This document shows, piece by piece, positions 16,960 through 26,492 of a stretch of 64,000 bases of DNA. This stretch comes from Paramesorhizobium deserti (GTDB lineage: Bacteria > Pseudomonadota > Alphaproteobacteria > Rhizobiales > Rhizobiaceae), in assembly GCF_001558695.1 (NCBI RefSeq), contig NZ_LNTU01000040.1:1-64000 (forward strand), in the 5' to 3' direction. The notes below the pieces were generated by a model. That model ran no database searches. It had not been told where the DNA came from and was given only the letters and a program-made list of their open reading frames with translations. Numbering within the stretch: the first letter of the stretch is position 1; the number at the start of each line of letters is the position of its first letter. Both the position numbers and the translations under genes were made by a program.

Positions 16960-17637
16960 CTAGTCAAATGATCCATTCTCGTAGGGAAGACTGTGCTCTG
17001 ACCATTCCTCTTTCGGTATTGGGTCGCCGACGACAAATTCGAATGCTGTCACTTTCTTATGGTCAGGCGTCAAATCGCATTTAAACCGGAGGCGCAGCCA
17101 ACTTTTCCCGCTATGCACGGCCGCTCCGTCAGCGGAAAAAGAGTTCTGTTCAAGCTTGGTATCATCCATCGCATAGGCAACGATGCGGTCGGGCTGCAGT
17201 GCCTTGTTCGATTCGGCGACTTGGGCCATTGCTTCGAGGTTGCAGAGTTGCTCAACCTGTTCAGCGGGCGCAAGCTGAGAAAGAGCCGCTCTCGCTTGGC
17301 TATTGCGGCGATCGGCCAGCATTGCATCAGACAACATGCGCGGAGGCTTTATGGTTTGCGACGCCCCGCCGCTCGGCGTTTGCGCACGAAAATCTGTAGA
17401 TTTCACGTTTTCTTCCAACGGTTCTGTCATCCTCGCGGCCTTCCCGGCTCGCAGCACGGGCACCTGCGGGAATTCAGGTTGCGGAACCACAGGCGAACCT
17501 ATCACCTGCGCAACAATCTCGACCGATATGCTTTCCACAGATGGAGCAGGCACTTCGGGAGTAAAGGGTAGAAGCAGAATTACGATGACTAGAGCGGCGT
17601 GAAGAAACGCGGATACTAAAATGATCTTCGGTGCCAT
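16960..17637 (-). CDS. DUF930-domain protein, probably envelope-anchored
   Basis: This 225-residue protein begins with one hydrophobic segment (IILVSAFLHAALVIVILLLP), then a Pro-rich TonB-like linker (PEVPAPSVESISVEIV...VVPQPEFPQVPVL), and ends with a DUF930 domain (MLADRRNSQARAALSQLAPA, VEQLCNLEAMAQV, WLRLRFKCDLTPDHKKVTAF, FVVGDPIPKEEW). DUF930 is common in rhizobia and its function is unknown; the architecture places it in the periplasm, tethered to the inner membrane. ATG 17637 is preferred over 17697, since the added 20 residues are not hydrophobic. Confidence 0.8.
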   Translation of the reverse strand: MAPKIILVSAFLHAALVIVILLLPFTPEVPAPSVESISVEIVAQVIGSPVVPQPEFPQVPVLRAGKAARMTEPLEENVKSTDFRAQTPSGGASQTIKPPRMLSDAMLADRRNSQARAALSQLAPAEQVEQLCNLEAMAQVAESNKALQPDRIVAYAMDDTKLEQNSFSADGAAVHSGKSWLRLRFKCDLTPDHKKVTAFEFVVGDPIPKEEWSEHSLPYENGSFD

Positions 17638-17699
17638 GTCGCGCTCTGGCGGTGTGACACCGGCAATCGAAATATGCGGTGAGTTGCCCGGCGGCATTG

Positions 17700-18389
17700 C
17701 CCTTCAAGTTTCCTACGCAAAGCTGCGGGCCGCATCTGCTGCGACACTCAAATTGATCAACTATTCGGTGAGCATACTGGGTTTAGCATCCTGTTCAATG
17801 ACCGCTTCTGATGCTGTGGACGGCTCCTCCACCGGCATCGCGACGTGCCCATCATTGCGGTGTTGTTAGCCCTCAGTTTGCGTGGACGATGACCAAGCGA
17901 TTGCGCAAGTCCGGCCCACAAGGTTTCCACCAGCCGTTCCTCGCGCTCTGTCGCAAGCGCTTTCGTCTCTCTGACGCGGCTGTGGCCGATGTGGCGGTTG
18001 GCTTCGTCCCAACCCGCTTGCAAAAGAGCAAGCTCGGTTTCCTTACCGGCGCGCAGATAGGCGCGTTCCGGATATTGGCGAAACTAGAAGTCCAGATCCT
18101 TCACAACGCAGATCGGAACGCACCGTTGCTGGCCCGGCAGCTGGATCTCGACGCGCGGGATTTCCACTTCCGCCATCAATCTTGCATCGAGTTGCTGCTG
18201 GTTCTTGCAACATCGCAGTGTCTCTACATGGGCCGTCGGCCATCCCCGCCGCAGACCAAGCAGCGGATCGGCAAGATCAACCTCCACTGATTGCCACATG
18301 CCGGCCGGTCACACCATTGTGGCCGCCTCTCATTCAAATGATGCTGCGACAATCCGCCCCCGGCTTTTCTGCCGACCACAGGCGTGAAA
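17700..18389. other. 690-bp gap without a recognisable gene
   Basis: Minus-strand frames (17757-18023, with REERLVETLWAGLAQSLGHR, and 18084-18299, with LDARLMAEVEIPRVEIQLPG) look protein-like but are short, lack starts with ribosome sites and match nothing I know. They could be parts of one decayed gene. The right end forms the regulatory region of the nar operon. Confidence 0.4.
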
Positions 18390-18403
18390 TTGCGCTGGCG
18401 CAA
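18390..18403. promoter_or_regulatory. FNR/NnrR-type binding site of the nar operon
   Basis: TTGCG-CTGG-CGCAA is a perfect dyad of the TTG-N8-CAA form bound by the CRP/FNR superfamily; the G/C in positions 4-5 is closer to NnrR, DNR and NarR-type sites than to classical FNR (TTGAT-N4-ATCAA). Its centre is 81 bp upstream of the narK start, which leaves room for a class II promoter. This predicts control by oxygen limitation together with nitrate or nitrogen oxides. Confidence 0.7.
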
Positions 18404-18477
18404 AGATCGTAACCGACATTTCTGGTGATGGTTCTGCAGATCCTGGGAAAAATATCCAGGAGATGAGGAAACGAACC

Positions 18478-21222
18478 ATGATCCATCATCACCCCATGGG
18501 CCGCGACGGCCAGTCCCGGGCGCTCGCCGTGAGCACCGTCGCCTTTACCGTCTGCTTCGCCGTCTGGACCATCTTCTCGATCATCGGCGTGCGGATCAAA
18601 GACGAACTCGGACTGAGCGAAACCGAATTCGGGCTTCTCGTCGGCACACCCATTCTCACGGGTTCGCTCATCCGGATCATGCTCGGCGTATGGGCCGACC
18701 AATATGGCGGACGACCGGTCTATGCCGTGGTCATGCTGTCGGCAGCCGTCGCGACATTCCTCCTGTCCTACGCCGAAACCTATCCGCAGATGCTTCTGGC
18801 GGCGCTCGGCGTCGGCATTGCCGGCGGCTCTTTCTCGGTCGGCGTCGCCTATGTCTCACGCTGGTACGAAACGGGAAAACAGGGAACCGCCCTCGGCATC
18901 TTCGGCGCCGGCAATGTCGGCGCGGCGGTCACCAAGTTCTTCGCGCCTTTCGTCCTCGTCGCCTATGGCTGGCAGACGGTGGCGCAGGTCTGGGCCGCCG
19001 GCCTGGTCGTCATGGCGATCCTCTTCTGGTTCACCACGTCAGACGATCCCGTGACGCGCGAGCGCCGCGCACGCGGCGAGAAGCCCCGAAGCGCCTGGCT
19101 GGAGCTGGAGCCCCTGAAGAAGCTGCAGGTCTGGCGCTTCGCCCTTTATTATTTTTTCGTGTTCGGCGCCTTTGTCGGGCTGTCGCTGTGGCTGCCGCGT
19201 TATCTCATCGGCGTCTACGGCCTCGACATCACGACGGCCGGCATGATTGCCGCGGCCTATTCGGTACCGGCTTCCGTCTTCCGCGCCTATGGCGGAGTGC
19301 TCTCCGACAAATACGGCGCAAGAAGGATCATGTATTGGACGTTCCTCGTCTGCGTCGTCGTCACCTTCCTTCTGTCCTATCCGCCCACCGACTATGTCGT
19401 ACGGGGCATCAACGGGCCGTTCGCCTTCCATTTCGAGGTCGGCGTCATTCCCTTCATCGTGCTCATCTTCATCCTCGGCTTCTTCATGAGCCTCGGCAAG
19501 GCCGCGGTCTACAAGCACATTCCCGTCTATTACCCCAACAATGTCGGCGCGGTGGGCGGTCTCGTCGGCATGATCGGCGGCCTGGGCGGCTTCGTACTGC
19601 CGATCGCCTTCGGCGTCCTCAACGATTACACCGGCATCTGGACGAGTTGCTTCATGCTGCTCTTCCTGCTTGTCGGCATCGCATTCATCTGGATGCATCT
19701 CGCCATCCGCCGCATGGAGCGCGGAGCCACCGAGCCGGAGCTTCGCGCGCTGCCCGAATTGCCGGAAATGCAGGAGGTCCATGGGCCGAAGCAGGTCGGC
19801 GCGCTCGGACCCCATCTCATCGACGACTGGCAGCCGGAAGACCCCACCTTCTGGGAAAAGACCGGCCGGCGGATCGCCCGGCGCAATCTCTGGCTCTCGA
19901 TTCCCTCGCTGCTTCTTTCCTTCGCCATCTGGATGGTTTGGTCCGTCGTGGTGGCAAAACTGCCGGCTGTCGGGTTCAACTTCACGACCGACCAGCTCTT
20001 CTGGCTTGCCGCGCTCCCCGGCCTTTCCGGCGCCACGCTCAGAATCTTCTACTCCTTCATGGTGCCGATCTTCGGCGGAAGATTATGGACGACGCTCGCC
20101 ACCTGGTCGCTGATGCTGCCGGCGCTCGGCATCGGCTTCGCGGTGCAGAACCCCGATACGCCCTATGTGGTGTTCCTTGGTCTTGCCCTGCTTTGCGGCT
20201 TCGGCGGCGGCAATTTCGCCTCGTCCATGGCCAATATCTCCTTCTTCTTGCCGAAATCGGAGAAGGGCAACGCCCTGGCGCTTAATGCCGGCCTCGGCAA
20301 TCTCGGCGTCAGCGTGGCGCAGTTCGTGGTCCCGCTCGCCATCACGGCCAGCGTGTTCGGCTGGCTCGGCGGCGGACCGCAGGCGGCCGCCGGGACGGAT
20401 GCGACGGCACGACTGTGGCTGCAGAACGCCGGCTTCATCTGGGTGCCGTTCATCGCGGCTTCCGCCTTCGCGGCCTGGTTCGGCATGAACGACATCGCCT
20501 CGATGAAGGCCTCGTTCGCCGAGCAGGCGGTCATCTTCCGCCGCAGGCACAACTGGATCATGTGCTGGCTCTATACCGGCACCTTCGGCTCCTTCATCGG
20601 CTATTCGGCGGGCTTCCCGCTGCTTGCCAAGACGCTGTTCCCCGAGGTCGACGCGCTGCAGCTTGCGTTTCTCGGCCCCCTCGTCGGCGCCATCTCGCGC
20701 TCGGCCACGGGCTGGATTTCCGATCGCTGGGGCGGCGGGCGCGTCACCTTCTGGGTGTTCGTGGCGATGATGGCCGGGGTTCTTGGCGTGCTCTACTTCC
20801 TCGGCATCAAGGATCAGCCGCATGCCTTCTGGGGCTTCTTCGCAAGTTTCATGCTGCTCTTCTTCGCCACCGGCGTCGGCAACGCCTCGACCTTCCAGAT
20901 GATCCCCGCGATCATGCGCCAAGAGATCGCAAGGCTCGAGCCGGGAATGAGCCCTCCGGAGCGGCTGAAGCAGGCCGAGAAGGAATCGGCCGCCATCATC
21001 GGCTTTACCTCGGCGATCGCGGCCTATGGCGCCTTCTTCATCCCGAAGAGCTACGGCAGCTCGATCGCGCTGACAGGCGGCGCCGAAGCGGCACTGTGGG
21101 GCTTCTTCGCCTTCTATGTGAGCTGCCTCACCATCACCTGGTTCGTCTACACCCGCCGCGGCGGCCTGCTCCACGCGGTGGAGCGGGTCCGTCAAGTCCC
21201 GGCCGTTCGTGCGGCTGAATGA
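18478..21222 (+). CDS. narK: Fused NarK1-NarK2 nitrate/nitrite transporter
   Basis: This 914-residue protein joins two major-facilitator domains, about 24 membrane segments in all. The first half (residues ~10-420) is NarK1-like, a nitrate/proton symporter, with GTPILTGSLIRIMLGVWADQ and YYPNNVGAVGGLVGMIGGLG. The second half (~460-900) is NarK2-like, a nitrate/nitrite exchanger, with LSGATLRIFYSFMVPIFGG and KSEKGNALALNAGLGNLGVS. Each half carries the conserved Arg and the Gly-rich nitrate signature. Fusion of the two is known from Paracoccus. ATG 18478 was chosen, with GAGG nine bases upstream; 18463 is an alternative. It is the first gene of the nar operon. Confidence 0.93.
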   Translation: MIHHHPMGRDGQSRALAVSTVAFTVCFAVWTIFSIIGVRIKDELGLSETEFGLLVGTPILTGSLIRIMLGVWADQYGGRPVYAVVMLSAAVATFLLSYAETYPQMLLAALGVGIAGGSFSVGVAYVSRWYETGKQGTALGIFGAGNVGAAVTKFFAPFVLVAYGWQTVAQVWAAGLVVMAILFWFTTSDDPVTRERRARGEKPRSAWLELEPLKKLQVWRFALYYFFVFGAFVGLSLWLPRYLIGVYGLDITTAGMIAAAYSVPASVFRAYGGVLSDKYGARRIMYWTFLVCVVVTFLLSYPPTDYVVRGINGPFAFHFEVGVIPFIVLIFILGFFMSLGKAAVYKHIPVYYPNNVGAVGGLVGMIGGLGGFVLPIAFGVLNDYTGIWTSCFMLLFLLVGIAFIWMHLAIRRMERGATEPELRALPELPEMQEVHGPKQVGALGPHLIDDWQPEDPTFWEKTGRRIARRNLWLSIPSLLLSFAIWMVWSVVVAKLPAVGFNFTTDQLFWLAALPGLSGATLRIFYSFMVPIFGGRLWTTLATWSLMLPALGIGFAVQNPDTPYVVFLGLALLCGFGGGNFASSMANISFFLPKSEKGNALALNAGLGNLGVSVAQFVVPLAITASVFGWLGGGPQAAAGTDATARLWLQNAGFIWVPFIAASAFAAWFGMNDIASMKASFAEQAVIFRRRHNWIMCWLYTGTFGSFIGYSAGFPLLAKTLFPEVDALQLAFLGPLVGAISRSATGWISDRWGGGRVTFWVFVAMMAGVLGVLYFLGIKDQPHAFWGFFASFMLLFFATGVGNASTFQMIPAIMRQEIARLEPGMSPPERLKQAEKESAAIIGFTSAIAAYGAFFIPKSYGSSIALTGGAEAALWGFFAFYVSCLTITWFVYTRRGGLLHAVERVRQVPAVRAAE

Positions 21223-21237
21223 AAGGAGCAAAACTGA

Positions 21238-24200
21238 ATGAGCCACTTTCTCGACCGCCTTGCCTTCTTCCGTAAGAATGTTGCCGAGTTCTCTGATGGT
21301 CACGGCATCGTCACCCACGAGAACCGCGACTGGGAGGAGAGTTATCGCAAACGCTGGCAGCACGACAAGATCGTGCGCTCGACCCATGGCGTGAACTGCA
21401 CCGGCTCCTGCTCTTGGAAGATCTATGTGAAGGGTGGCATTGTTACCTGGGAGACGCAGCAGACCGACTATCCCCGAACGAGACCCGATCTGCCCAACCA
21501 TGAGCCGCGCGGCTGCCCCAGGGGCGCGAGCTACTCCTGGTATCTCTATTCCGGCAACCGCGTGAAATATCCGCTGGTGCGCGGACGGCTCCTGAAGCTC
21601 TGGCGCGAGGCCCGTAAGGACAAGGCGCCGGTCGCGGCGTGGACATCCATCGTCGAGGACCCGGAGAAGCGCGCCTCCTACACCTCCATCCGCGGCCATG
21701 GCGGCTTCGTGCGGGCGGACTGGGACGAGGTCAACGAGATCATCGCCGCAGCCAACGCCTATACGGCCAGGCGATACGGCCCGGACCGGGTGGTCGGTTT
21801 CTCGCCCATCCCGGCCATGTCGATGGTTTCCTATGCGGCGGGCACGCGCTATCTGTCGCTCCTCGGCGGCACCTGCCTTTCCTTCTACGACTGGTATTGC
21901 GATCTGCCGCCCTCAAGCCCGCAGACCTGGGGCGAGCAGACGGACGTGGCCGAATCCGCCGACTGGTATAATGCCGGGTTTCTCATGCTCTGGGGCTCCA
22001 ACGTGCCGCAGACGCGCACGCCGGACGCGCATTTCTACACCGAAGCGCGCTACAAGGGCACGAAGAGCGCCGTGGTTTCGCCCGACTATGCCGAGGCGAC
22101 CAAGTTCGCCGATATCTGGCTGCAGCCGAAGCAGGGTACCGACGCAGCACTTGCGCTCGCCATGGGCCATGTGATCCTGAGGGAATATCACCTCAACCGG
22201 CAGGTGCCTTATTTCGCGGACTATGCGCGCAAATATACCGACCTGCCGATGCTGGTGCGCCTGGTCGAGAAGGACGGCGCCTATGTGCCCGAACGCTTCC
22301 TGCGCACCTCCGATTTCAGCCGCAATCTCGGCGAAAGCGAGAATGCCGACTGGAAGACCGTCGCCCTCGACGAGATTTCGGGCAAGGCAGTCGCGCCCGG
22401 CGGCACGGCGGGGTTCCGCTGGGACAAGAAACAAGGCCACTGGAACCTGGAGGAGAAGGACGGGAAAGGCCGAGAGACGCGCCTGAAGCTCAGCCAGATC
22501 GACGGGGAAAGTGAAACCGTCACCGTAGCCTTCCCCTATTTCGGCGGCCGCGCGACCGAGCACTTCGTCAAGACGGAGCATGGCGAAATCCTCACCCGCA
22601 ACGTTCCCGCCAGCCGCGTCAAGCTCAGGGATGGCGAGGCGCTGGTCGCCACCGTCTTCGACCTTCTCTGCGCCAATTACGGTGTCGATCGCGGGCTGGG
22701 TGGCGACAATGTCGCTGCTTCCTACGACGAGGACGTGCCCTGCACCCCGGCCTGGGCGGAAAAGATCACCGGCGTGCCGCGCCAGGCGATCATCACGGTG
22801 GCGCGTGAATTCGCCACCAATGCCGAAAAGACCAATGGCCGCTCGATGGTGATCCTCGGGGCGGGGCTGAACCACTGGTACCACATGGACATGAACTACC
22901 GCGGCATCATCAACATGCTGGTGCTTTGCGGCTGCATTGGCCAGTCCGGCGGCGGCTGGTCGCATTATGTGGGGCAGGAGAAGCTGCGGCCGCAGACCGG
23001 CTGGCTCCCGCTCGCCTTCGGGCTCGACTGGGGCCGCCCGCCCCGGCAGATGAACGGCACTTCCTTCTTCTACGCCCATACCGACCAATGGCGCTACGAA
23101 ACGCTGTCGGTGGCGGAAATCCTCTCGCCCACCGCGCCCGCCGGCGACTGGTCAGGCAGCCTCATCGACTACAATGCCCGCGCCGAGCGCATGGGCTGGC
23201 TGCCATCCGCACCGCAGATCAAGGCCAACCCGCTGATGATCGCGGCAAAGGCGCGGGCCGCCGGACTAGAGCCGAAGGATTATGTGGTGCGGGCGCTGAA
23301 AGCGGGCGAGCTCGAGCTTTCCTGCCACGACCCGGATCATCCCGACAACTGGCCGCGCAATCTCTTCGTCTGGCGTTCGAACCTGCTCGGTTCATCGGGC
23401 AAGGGGCACGAATATTTCCTGAAACACCTGCTCGGCACCTATCACGGCGTGCTCGGCAAAGATCTGGGCGAGGAAGGCCAGGAAAAACCGAAGGAAGTCG
23501 CCTGGCATGACGAAGCGCCCAAGGGCAAGCTCGACCTCTTGGTGACGCTGGATTTCCGCATGTCCACCACTTGCGTTTATTCCGACATCGTGCTGCCGAC
23601 CGCCACCTGGTACGAGAAGAACGATCTCAATACCTCCGACATGCACCCCTTCATCCATCCGCTGACAGCGGCGGTGGACCCTGTCTGGGGTTCACGCACC
23701 GATTGGGACATCTACAAGGGCATCGCGAAGAAGTTCTCCGAAATCGCCCTCGAAGTGTTGGGGGTAGAAAAGGACGTGGTGCTGACGCCCATCCTGCACG
23801 ATAGCCCCGGCGAACTGGCGCAACCCTTCGACGTGAAGGACTGGAAGCGGGGCGAGACGGAGCCGGTCCCCGGCCTCACCATGCCACAGGTCGCGGTGGT
23901 GGAGCGCGACTACCCCAATCTCTACAAGCGTTTCACCGCGCTCGGCCCCCTCATGGAAAAGCTCGGCAATGGCGGCAAGGGTATTGCCTGGGAGACGACA
24001 CATGAGGTCGAACTCTTGAAGGCGCTCAACGGCACCGTGCTCGAAGAGGGCCCGGCGAAGGGGCTTGCCAGGATCGAGACCGACATCGATGCAGCCGAAG
24101 TCATCCTCACGCTCGCGCCCGAAACCAATGGCGAGGTGGCCGTGCGCTCGTGGGAAGCGCTTTCGCAGCGCACCGGCCGCGACCATGCCCACCTCGCGCT

Positions 24201-24969
24201 CCCGAAGGAGGACGAGAAGATTCGTTTCCGTGATCTGGTCGCCCAGCCGCGCAAGATCATCTCCTCGCCGATCTGGTCTGGGCTCGAAAGCGAGCATGTA
24301 TGCTACAACGCCGGCTACACCAATGTGCATCAGCTGATCCCGTGGCGTACGCTGACCGGCCGCCAACAGCTCTATCAGGATCATCTGTGGATGCGCGCCT
24401 TCGGCGAGGGCTTCGTCACCTGGAAGCCGCCGGTCGATCTCAAGACTGTCGCCAACGCGCTCAGGAATAATCACGACGGCAGCCCGCATGTAGTGCTGAA
24501 CTTCATCACGCCGCACCAGAAATGGGGCATCCACTCCACCTATTCCGACAATCTCCTGATGCTCACGCTCAATCGCGGCGGACCGGTGGCTTGGATTTCG
24601 GAAGAGGACGCGAAGAAGGCCGGTATCCGCGACAATGACTGGATCGAGGTTTTCAACTGCAACGGCGTGCTCACCGCGCGCGCCGTGGTCTCGCAGCGCG
24701 TCAATCCCGGCATGTGCATGATGTACCACGCGCAGGAGAAGATCGTGAACACCCCTGGCACGGCCATCACCGGCCAGCGTGGCGGCATTCACAACTCCGT
24801 CACGCGGGCTGTGCTGAAGCCGACCCACATGATCGGCGGCTACGTTCACCAGGCCTACGGCTTCAATTATTACGGGACCGTCGGCTCCAACCGCGATGAA
24901 TTCGTGATCGTGCGCAAGATGGTGGGCGCGGTCGATTGGATGGAAGAAAAAATGGAGGCCGCAGAATGA
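21238..24969 (+). CDS. narG: Respiratory nitrate reductase, alpha subunit
   Basis: This 1243-residue catalytic subunit reduces nitrate to nitrite at a bis-MGD molybdenum centre on the cytoplasmic side of the membrane. The FS0 iron-sulfur site is visible near residues 45-95 (HGVNCTGSCSW with His and Cys ligands, then EPRGCPRGASYSW). The Mo-ligand Asp lies in YDWYCDLPPSSPQTWGEQTD. Length matches E. coli NarG (1247). No Tat signal is present, as expected for cytoplasmic NarG. AAAGGAG precedes the start, and the stop overlaps narH by ATGA. Confidence 0.98.
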   Translation: MSHFLDRLAFFRKNVAEFSDGHGIVTHENRDWEESYRKRWQHDKIVRSTHGVNCTGSCSWKIYVKGGIVTWETQQTDYPRTRPDLPNHEPRGCPRGASYSWYLYSGNRVKYPLVRGRLLKLWREARKDKAPVAAWTSIVEDPEKRASYTSIRGHGGFVRADWDEVNEIIAAANAYTARRYGPDRVVGFSPIPAMSMVSYAAGTRYLSLLGGTCLSFYDWYCDLPPSSPQTWGEQTDVAESADWYNAGFLMLWGSNVPQTRTPDAHFYTEARYKGTKSAVVSPDYAEATKFADIWLQPKQGTDAALALAMGHVILREYHLNRQVPYFADYARKYTDLPMLVRLVEKDGAYVPERFLRTSDFSRNLGESENADWKTVALDEISGKAVAPGGTAGFRWDKKQGHWNLEEKDGKGRETRLKLSQIDGESETVTVAFPYFGGRATEHFVKTEHGEILTRNVPASRVKLRDGEALVATVFDLLCANYGVDRGLGGDNVAASYDEDVPCTPAWAEKITGVPRQAIITVAREFATNAEKTNGRSMVILGAGLNHWYHMDMNYRGIINMLVLCGCIGQSGGGWSHYVGQEKLRPQTGWLPLAFGLDWGRPPRQMNGTSFFYAHTDQWRYETLSVAEILSPTAPAGDWSGSLIDYNARAERMGWLPSAPQIKANPLMIAAKARAAGLEPKDYVVRALKAGELELSCHDPDHPDNWPRNLFVWRSNLLGSSGKGHEYFLKHLLGTYHGVLGKDLGEEGQEKPKEVAWHDEAPKGKLDLLVTLDFRMSTTCVYSDIVLPTATWYEKNDLNTSDMHPFIHPLTAAVDPVWGSRTDWDIYKGIAKKFSEIALEVLGVEKDVVLTPILHDSPGELAQPFDVKDWKRGETEPVPGLTMPQVAVVERDYPNLYKRFTALGPLMEKLGNGGKGIAWETTHEVELLKALNGTVLEEGPAKGLARIETDIDAAEVILTLAPETNGEVAVRSWEALSQRTGRDHAHLALPKEDEKIRFRDLVAQPRKIISSPIWSGLESEHVCYNAGYTNVHQLIPWRTLTGRQQLYQDHLWMRAFGEGFVTWKPPVDLKTVANALRNNHDGSPHVVLNFITPHQKWGIHSTYSDNLLMLTLNRGGPVAWISEEDAKKAGIRDNDWIEVFNCNGVLTARAVVSQRVNPGMCMMYHAQEKIVNTPGTAITGQRGGIHNSVTRAVLKPTHMIGGYVHQAYGFNYYGTVGSNRDEFVIVRKMVGAVDWMEEKMEAAE

Positions 24970-26492
24970 CCATTCGCGCCCAGATCGGCATGGTGTTGAA
25001 CCTCGACAAGTGCATCGGCTGCCACACCTGCTCGGTAACCTGCAAGAATGTCTGGACGAACCGCGAGGGCGTCGAATACGCCTGGTTCAACAATGTCGAG
25101 ACGAAACCCGGCATCGGCTACCCCAAGGACTGGGAGAACCAGAAACGCTGGAAAGGCGGCTGGAAGCGCCGCAAGGACGGCAAGATCGAGCCCCGGATCG
25201 GCGCCAAATGGCGGGTGCTCGCCAATATTTTCGCCAATCCCGACCTGCCCGAGATCGACGACTATTACGAGCCCTTTACCTTTGACTATGGGCATCTGCA
25301 GAACGCGCCGCTCTCCAGGGCCTTCCCGACCGCGCGTCCGCGCTCGGCCATCACCGGTGAGCGCATGGAAAAGATCGAATGGGGACCGAACTGGGAAGAG
25401 ATACTCGGCGGCGAGTTCGAGAAGCGCTCCAAAGACTACAATTTCGAGGGCGTGCAGAAGGAAATCTACGGACAGTTCGAAAACACCTTCATGATGTATC
25501 TGCCCCGGCTGTGCGAGCACTGCCTTAACCCGACCTGCGTGGCGTCCTGCCCCTCCGGCGCGATATACAAGCGTGAAGAAGACGGCATCGTGCTGATCGA
25601 CCAGGACAAATGTCGCGGCTGGCGCATGTGCATCTCCGGCTGTCCCTACAAGAAGATCTATTACAACTGGTCATCAGGCAAATCGGAGAAATGCACCTTC
25701 TGCTTTCCACGCATCGAGGCGGGAATGCCGACCGTCTGCTCGGAAACCTGCGTCGGTCGCATCCGGTATCTGGGCGTGCTGCTCTATGATTCCGACGCCA
25801 TCGAGAAGGCGGCGAGCACCCCTAACGAGAAGGATCTCTATCAGGCCCAGCTGGACCTGTTCCTCGATCCCAATGATCCGGAGGTGGCCGCCCGCGCCCG
25901 CGCCGACGGCGTACCAGAGACCTGGATTGAAGCCGCCAAGCGCTCGCCGGTCTACAAGATGGCGATGGAGTGGAAGGTCGCCTTCCCCCTCCATCCGGAG
26001 TACCGCACGCTGCCGATGGTCTGGTACGTGCCGCCGCTATCGCCCATCCAGTCGGCCGCCGAGGCCGGCAAGATGGCCCTCGACGGCGATATGCCCGATG
26101 TGCGTTCGCTGCGCATCCCGCTGAAATATCTCGCCAATCTGCTTACCGCCGGAGACGAGGAGCCGGTGGCGAAAGCGCTGGAGACGATGCTCGCGATGCG
26201 TGCCTATATGCGGGCGAAGACGGTGGACGGCGTGACCGACGAGGCTATCGCCCAAAAGGTGGGCCTTGGCGCGCACCAGATCGAGGAGATGTATCGCATC
26301 ATGGCGATCGCCAATTACGAGGACCGCTTCGTCATCCCCACCTCCCACCGGGAACTGGGCGAGGACGCCTACGATCTGCGCGGCTCATGCGGCTTCTCCT
26401 TCGGCAATGGCTGCTCCGGCGGCGACAGCACTGCGAGCCTCTTCGGCGGGGCGAAACAGCGCAAGGCCAGAAATCCAATGGAGATCGTCTGA
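24966..26492 (+). CDS. narH: Respiratory nitrate reductase, beta subunit
   Basis: This 508-residue iron-sulfur subunit passes electrons from NarI to NarG. Four Cys clusters are visible: CIGCHTCSVTCKNVW, CEHCLNPTCVASCPSG, CRGWRMCISGCPYKK (Trp replaces one Cys, making the [3Fe-4S] centre typical of NarH), and CTFCFPR with CSETCVGR. The start at 24966 gives the normal N-terminus and an ATGA overlap with narG. The stop overlaps the narJ start. Confidence 0.98.
   Translation: MTIRAQIGMVLNLDKCIGCHTCSVTCKNVWTNREGVEYAWFNNVETKPGIGYPKDWENQKRWKGGWKRRKDGKIEPRIGAKWRVLANIFANPDLPEIDDYYEPFTFDYGHLQNAPLSRAFPTARPRSAITGERMEKIEWGPNWEEILGGEFEKRSKDYNFEGVQKEIYGQFENTFMMYLPRLCEHCLNPTCVASCPSGAIYKREEDGIVLIDQDKCRGWRMCISGCPYKKIYYNWSSGKSEKCTFCFPRIEAGMPTVCSETCVGRIRYLGVLLYDSDAIEKAASTPNEKDLYQAQLDLFLDPNDPEVAARARADGVPETWIEAAKRSPVYKMAMEWKVAFPLHPEYRTLPMVWYVPPLSPIQSAAEAGKMALDGDMPDVRSLRIPLKYLANLLTAGDEEPVAKALETMLAMRAYMRAKTVDGVTDEAIAQKVGLGAHQIEEMYRIMAIANYEDRFVIPTSHRELGEDAYDLRGSCGFSFGNGCSGGDSTASLFGGAKQRKARNPMEIV

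Noticed and set aside
17753-17760. TTGATCAA as an FNR site for nar
   Set aside because: It lacks the four-base spacer of FNR sites and lies over 700 bp from narK; the dyad at 18390-18403 is a better candidate.
18690-21699. Very long frames overlapping narK and narG (531 and 538 residues)
   Set aside because: They are Arg/Gly/Pro-rich shadows of narK and narG; no ribosome site or domain supports them.
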